The position numbers and the translations under genes were made by a program. The notes under the pieces are model-generated. The model saw nothing but the letters and a program-made list of their open reading frames with translations, was not told where the DNA came from and did not search any database. From NCBI GenBank assembly GCA_015491585.1, contig WFVQ01000209.1, forward strand, positions 1 to 7,594: a stretch of 7,594 nt of DNA. The letters are read 5' to 3'. Origin of the DNA: Deltaproteobacteria bacterium (GTDB lineage: Bacteria > Desulfobacterota > Dissulfuribacteria > Dissulfuribacterales > S140-46). This document shows positions 6,246 to 7,594 of the stretch, in pieces (position 1 is the stretch's first letter; every line of letters starts with the position of its first letter).

Positions 6246-7146
6246 GGCCTTTCTTTACGTCATTGAAAAAATCGGGAAAGAAGTGGAAGACTACAGGGTA
6301 ATATTTTTTGACCAGTTGGTAGTAGGTGCCATTTTTCTTGATTTTTCGGAGATATGTGTTGAACTCATCCCTGAGTCTTGCCTCTCGCTTGGGAAAGGCG
6401 ACTCCCATGACCTGCCTTGGGGAGACGGGGCCGATGACCTTGATCCTCCCAGGCCACTTGTCCAGGGCGACCAGGGCATCCGGAACGTCCAGCAACGTGA
6501 CATCGCCCATACCTGTCAAAAGCGCTGGAACCAGCTCGTTCACCGAGCCTTTGAAGTCCATGAAGCGGGCCCCAACCTCCTCCAGGCCGTAAAGAGATCC
6601 GTCCAAGCAAGTGCCTTTTTTGCCGAGGACCTTGAGCCCCTTTAAGAGTCCCTTGGTGGCCGCAACATCTTCCCTTTCGTTGTTGGATGGTTCAATGGGC
6701 CTAAGGGGAGACTCTGCAGGGGCAACCACCCATATCTGGGTCGGAAAAACCGGATCGGAGTAGAGAAGTAACCGGCTTCGCCAGGGCAGGCGGGTGAGGC
6801 CGGACGCGATCAAGTCGCCCCGCACAGGAGCATCTCCAATTATGGAGGCATTGCATCCCGAGACCTCGAGTCTCTTACCGATCAAGTCTCCAACCAGATT
6901 TTGCCAAGTGCTTGGAACGAAGCGATATTCTGCGCCTATGGAGGCGGCGAACCCTTTTATCAGCTCTATAGAAAAGCCGTCGCCCAGACCGGTTATGAAG
7001 TTTGCGTATGGGACCCCGAGGTGCCGGATGGTCCTGGAGGGATGGGAGGGTTCCGATGCCATCAAAGGGGCGGTTGCCAGGAATGTGGCGGCAATGAAGA
7101 GCGGCAAGAAGGCGGAGAAGATCGGCTTCAAGTGGGCCTCCGTCAT
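6238..7146 (-). CDS. Periplasmic solute-binding protein, family 3 (SBP_bac_3)
   Basis: The 302-residue product has a signal peptide (hydrophobic stretch 9-27, likely cleavage after Leu-Met-Ala at 30) and no lipobox, so it should be free in the periplasm. Family-3 features are clear: 'GFSIELIKGFAASIGAEYRFVP' spans residues 57-78. 'RSRLLLYSDPVF' at 123-134 corresponds to the usual 'R...vdFS.PY' segment, with Arg123 at the ligand-carboxylate position by this alignment. 'GLKVLGKKGT' is at 170-179, 'GDVTLLDVPDAL' at 214-225, and the typical C-terminal 'LRKIKKNGTYYQLVKKYYP' helix at 266-284. Family members bind amino acids and other small polar solutes, or act as sensor domains. A longer than usual hinge insert (about 146-168) and two cysteines (98 and 180) are noteworthy. 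No permease or ATPase gene is adjacent. Instead the gene overlaps ridA by four bases (ATGA) and the histidine kinase by eight, which points to a sensory role. The ligand is unknown. There is no clear ribosome binding site of its own, so coupling from ridA is likely. Confidence 0.88.
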   Translation of the reverse strand: MTEAHLKPIFSAFLPLFIAATFLATAPLMASEPSHPSRTIRHLGVPYANFITGLGDGFSIELIKGFAASIGAEYRFVPSTWQNLVGDLIGKRLEVSGCNASIIGDAPVRGDLIASGLTRLPWRSRLLLYSDPVFPTQIWVVAPAESPLRPIEPSNNEREDVAATKGLLKGLKVLGKKGTCLDGSLYGLEEVGARFMDFKGSVNELVPALLTGMGDVTLLDVPDALVALDKWPGRIKVIGPVSPRQVMGVAFPKREARLRDEFNTYLRKIKKNGTYYQLVKKYYPVVFHFFPDFFNDVKKGHE

Positions 7147-7535
7147 GGATCGCGGCGATTGAGGCTGGCGATAGCCGATACCTCCACTTCGGCGCCCAAG
7201 GGCAGTCCCCTTACCTCCACCACCTGTCTCGCAGGTTTTGCGCCCTCTCCCAGCGCTTCTGCGTAAACGCGGTTAAAAGAGGCAAACTGTTTCATGTCCG
7301 TGAGGAACACATCCACCTTTATTAGGTCCTCGAATCGTAGGCCTGCCGCCCGGAGGACCGCCTCCAGGTTGTGCATGACCTGCCTGGTTTGCGCCTCCAG
7401 GCCTCCGTCCACCAGCTTGCCGCTGGCGGGGTCCAGTCCAATCTGGCCGGACAAAAAAAGGAACCCGCCGCAAGCCACTGCCTGAGAATAGGGACCGATG
7501 GGGGCAGGGGCCTGTTTTGAGAAAATGGCCTTCAT
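7143..7535 (-). CDS. ridA: RidA family enamine/imine deaminase
   Basis: RidA (YjgF/YER057c/UK114 family) hydrolyses reactive enamine and imine intermediates such as 2-aminoacrylate, formed by pyridoxal-phosphate enzymes, in the cytoplasm. The 130-residue length is typical. Visible family signatures are the N-terminal 'APIGPYSQAV' (10-19), 'LFLSGQIGLDP' (26-36), 'HNLEAVLRAAG' (55-65), 'KVDVFLTDM' (73-81) and the C-terminal 'PARQVVEVRGLPLGAEVEV' (101-119). Arg103 is in the position of the catalytic, carboxylate-binding Arg (Arg105 in E. coli RidA), and Glu118 matches the family's active-site Glu, so activity is expected. The start at 7535 is supported by GAGGAGG four bases upstream. It overlaps the next gene by four bases and appears to overlap the preceding frame by four bases, so it is inside an operon. 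Being linked to a sensor pair is unusual but may be chance, because ridA occurs in many contexts. Confidence 0.95.
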   Translation of the reverse strand: MKAIFSKQAPAPIGPYSQAVACGGFLFLSGQIGLDPASGKLVDGGLEAQTRQVMHNLEAVLRAAGLRFEDLIKVDVFLTDMKQFASFNRVYAEALGEGAKPARQVVEVRGLPLGAEVEVSAIASLNRRDP

Positions 7536-7594
7536 AACGCCTCCTCGTTGGAAATAGCCGGTGACGCCACGAATAATTCCACCAGCCCTACGAG
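7532..7594 (-). CDS. C-terminal end of an unidentified upstream gene (partial)
   Basis: A minus-strand frame is open from the right edge and ends at a TGA at 7532-7534 that overlaps the ridA ATG by four bases (ATGA). This is the same arrangement seen between ridA and the next gene. The 20 visible residues, ending in Ser-Pro-Ala-Ile-Ser-Asn-Glu-Glu-Ala-Leu, are too few to identify a family. The call rests only on the open frame and the matching overlap. Confidence 0.5.
   Translation of the reverse strand, partial: LVGLVELFVASPAISNEEAL
7540..7546 (-). promoter_or_regulatory. Ribosome binding site of ridA
   Basis: On the minus strand GAGGAGG lies four bases before the ridA ATG at 7535. It decides that start and lies within the last codons of the partial upstream frame. 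Confidence 0.75.

Overview
The window appears to come from the chromosome of a Gram-negative, moderately GC-rich bacterium. The support is a periplasmic binding protein with a signal peptide, a membrane histidine kinase with an extracytoplasmic sensor, and chromosomal-type ParA (Soj) and ParB (Spo0J/Noc family) proteins with a near-consensus parS site. Gene style and composition would fit the Desulfobacterota (old Deltaproteobacteria), but that is a guess; nothing here fixes the taxon.

Layout. On the plus strand, positions 1-1945 hold two genes that read as one unit. The first is the 3' part of a gene for a protein built from carboxypeptidase-regulatory-like beta-sandwich repeats followed by a region I do not recognise. 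Eleven bases later comes a small exported protein with eleven cysteines. A hairpin followed by five T residues (1970-2005) looks like their terminator, and it touches the parB stop codon.

Everything from 2004 to the right edge is on the minus strand. In transcription order (right to left) it is: the last codons of an unidentified gene, ridA, a family-3 periplasmic solute-binding protein, a hybrid sensor histidine kinase, then parA and parB. The first four are packed with 4-, 4- and 8-base stop/start overlaps, so they are very probably one translationally coupled operon. A gap of 96 bases then separates the kinase from parA; it holds a parS-like site (3652-3667) and a possible weak promoter. 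The parA stop is directly adjacent to the parB start.

How the genes may work together. ParA, ParB and parS form the chromosome segregation module, and the position of parS just ahead of parA suggests that ParB binding could also control parAB transcription. The binding protein has no transporter permease beside it and is coupled to a kinase that carries its own Cache-like sensor domain, so it probably works as a sensory partner rather than in uptake. The kinase ends in an intact receiver domain, has an additional degenerate receiver with Glu where the phosphorylated Asp should be, and lacks an HPt or DNA-binding output. Its phosphoryl group must therefore go to a partner encoded elsewhere. 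RidA, an enamine/imine deaminase linked to amino-acid metabolism, in the same operon hints at an amino-acid-like or nitrogenous signal.

The most interesting candidates are the ridA / binding protein / hybrid kinase operon and the surface-type beta-sandwich plus Cys-rich protein pair. No RNA genes, CRISPR arrays, insertion sequences or long repeats were seen.
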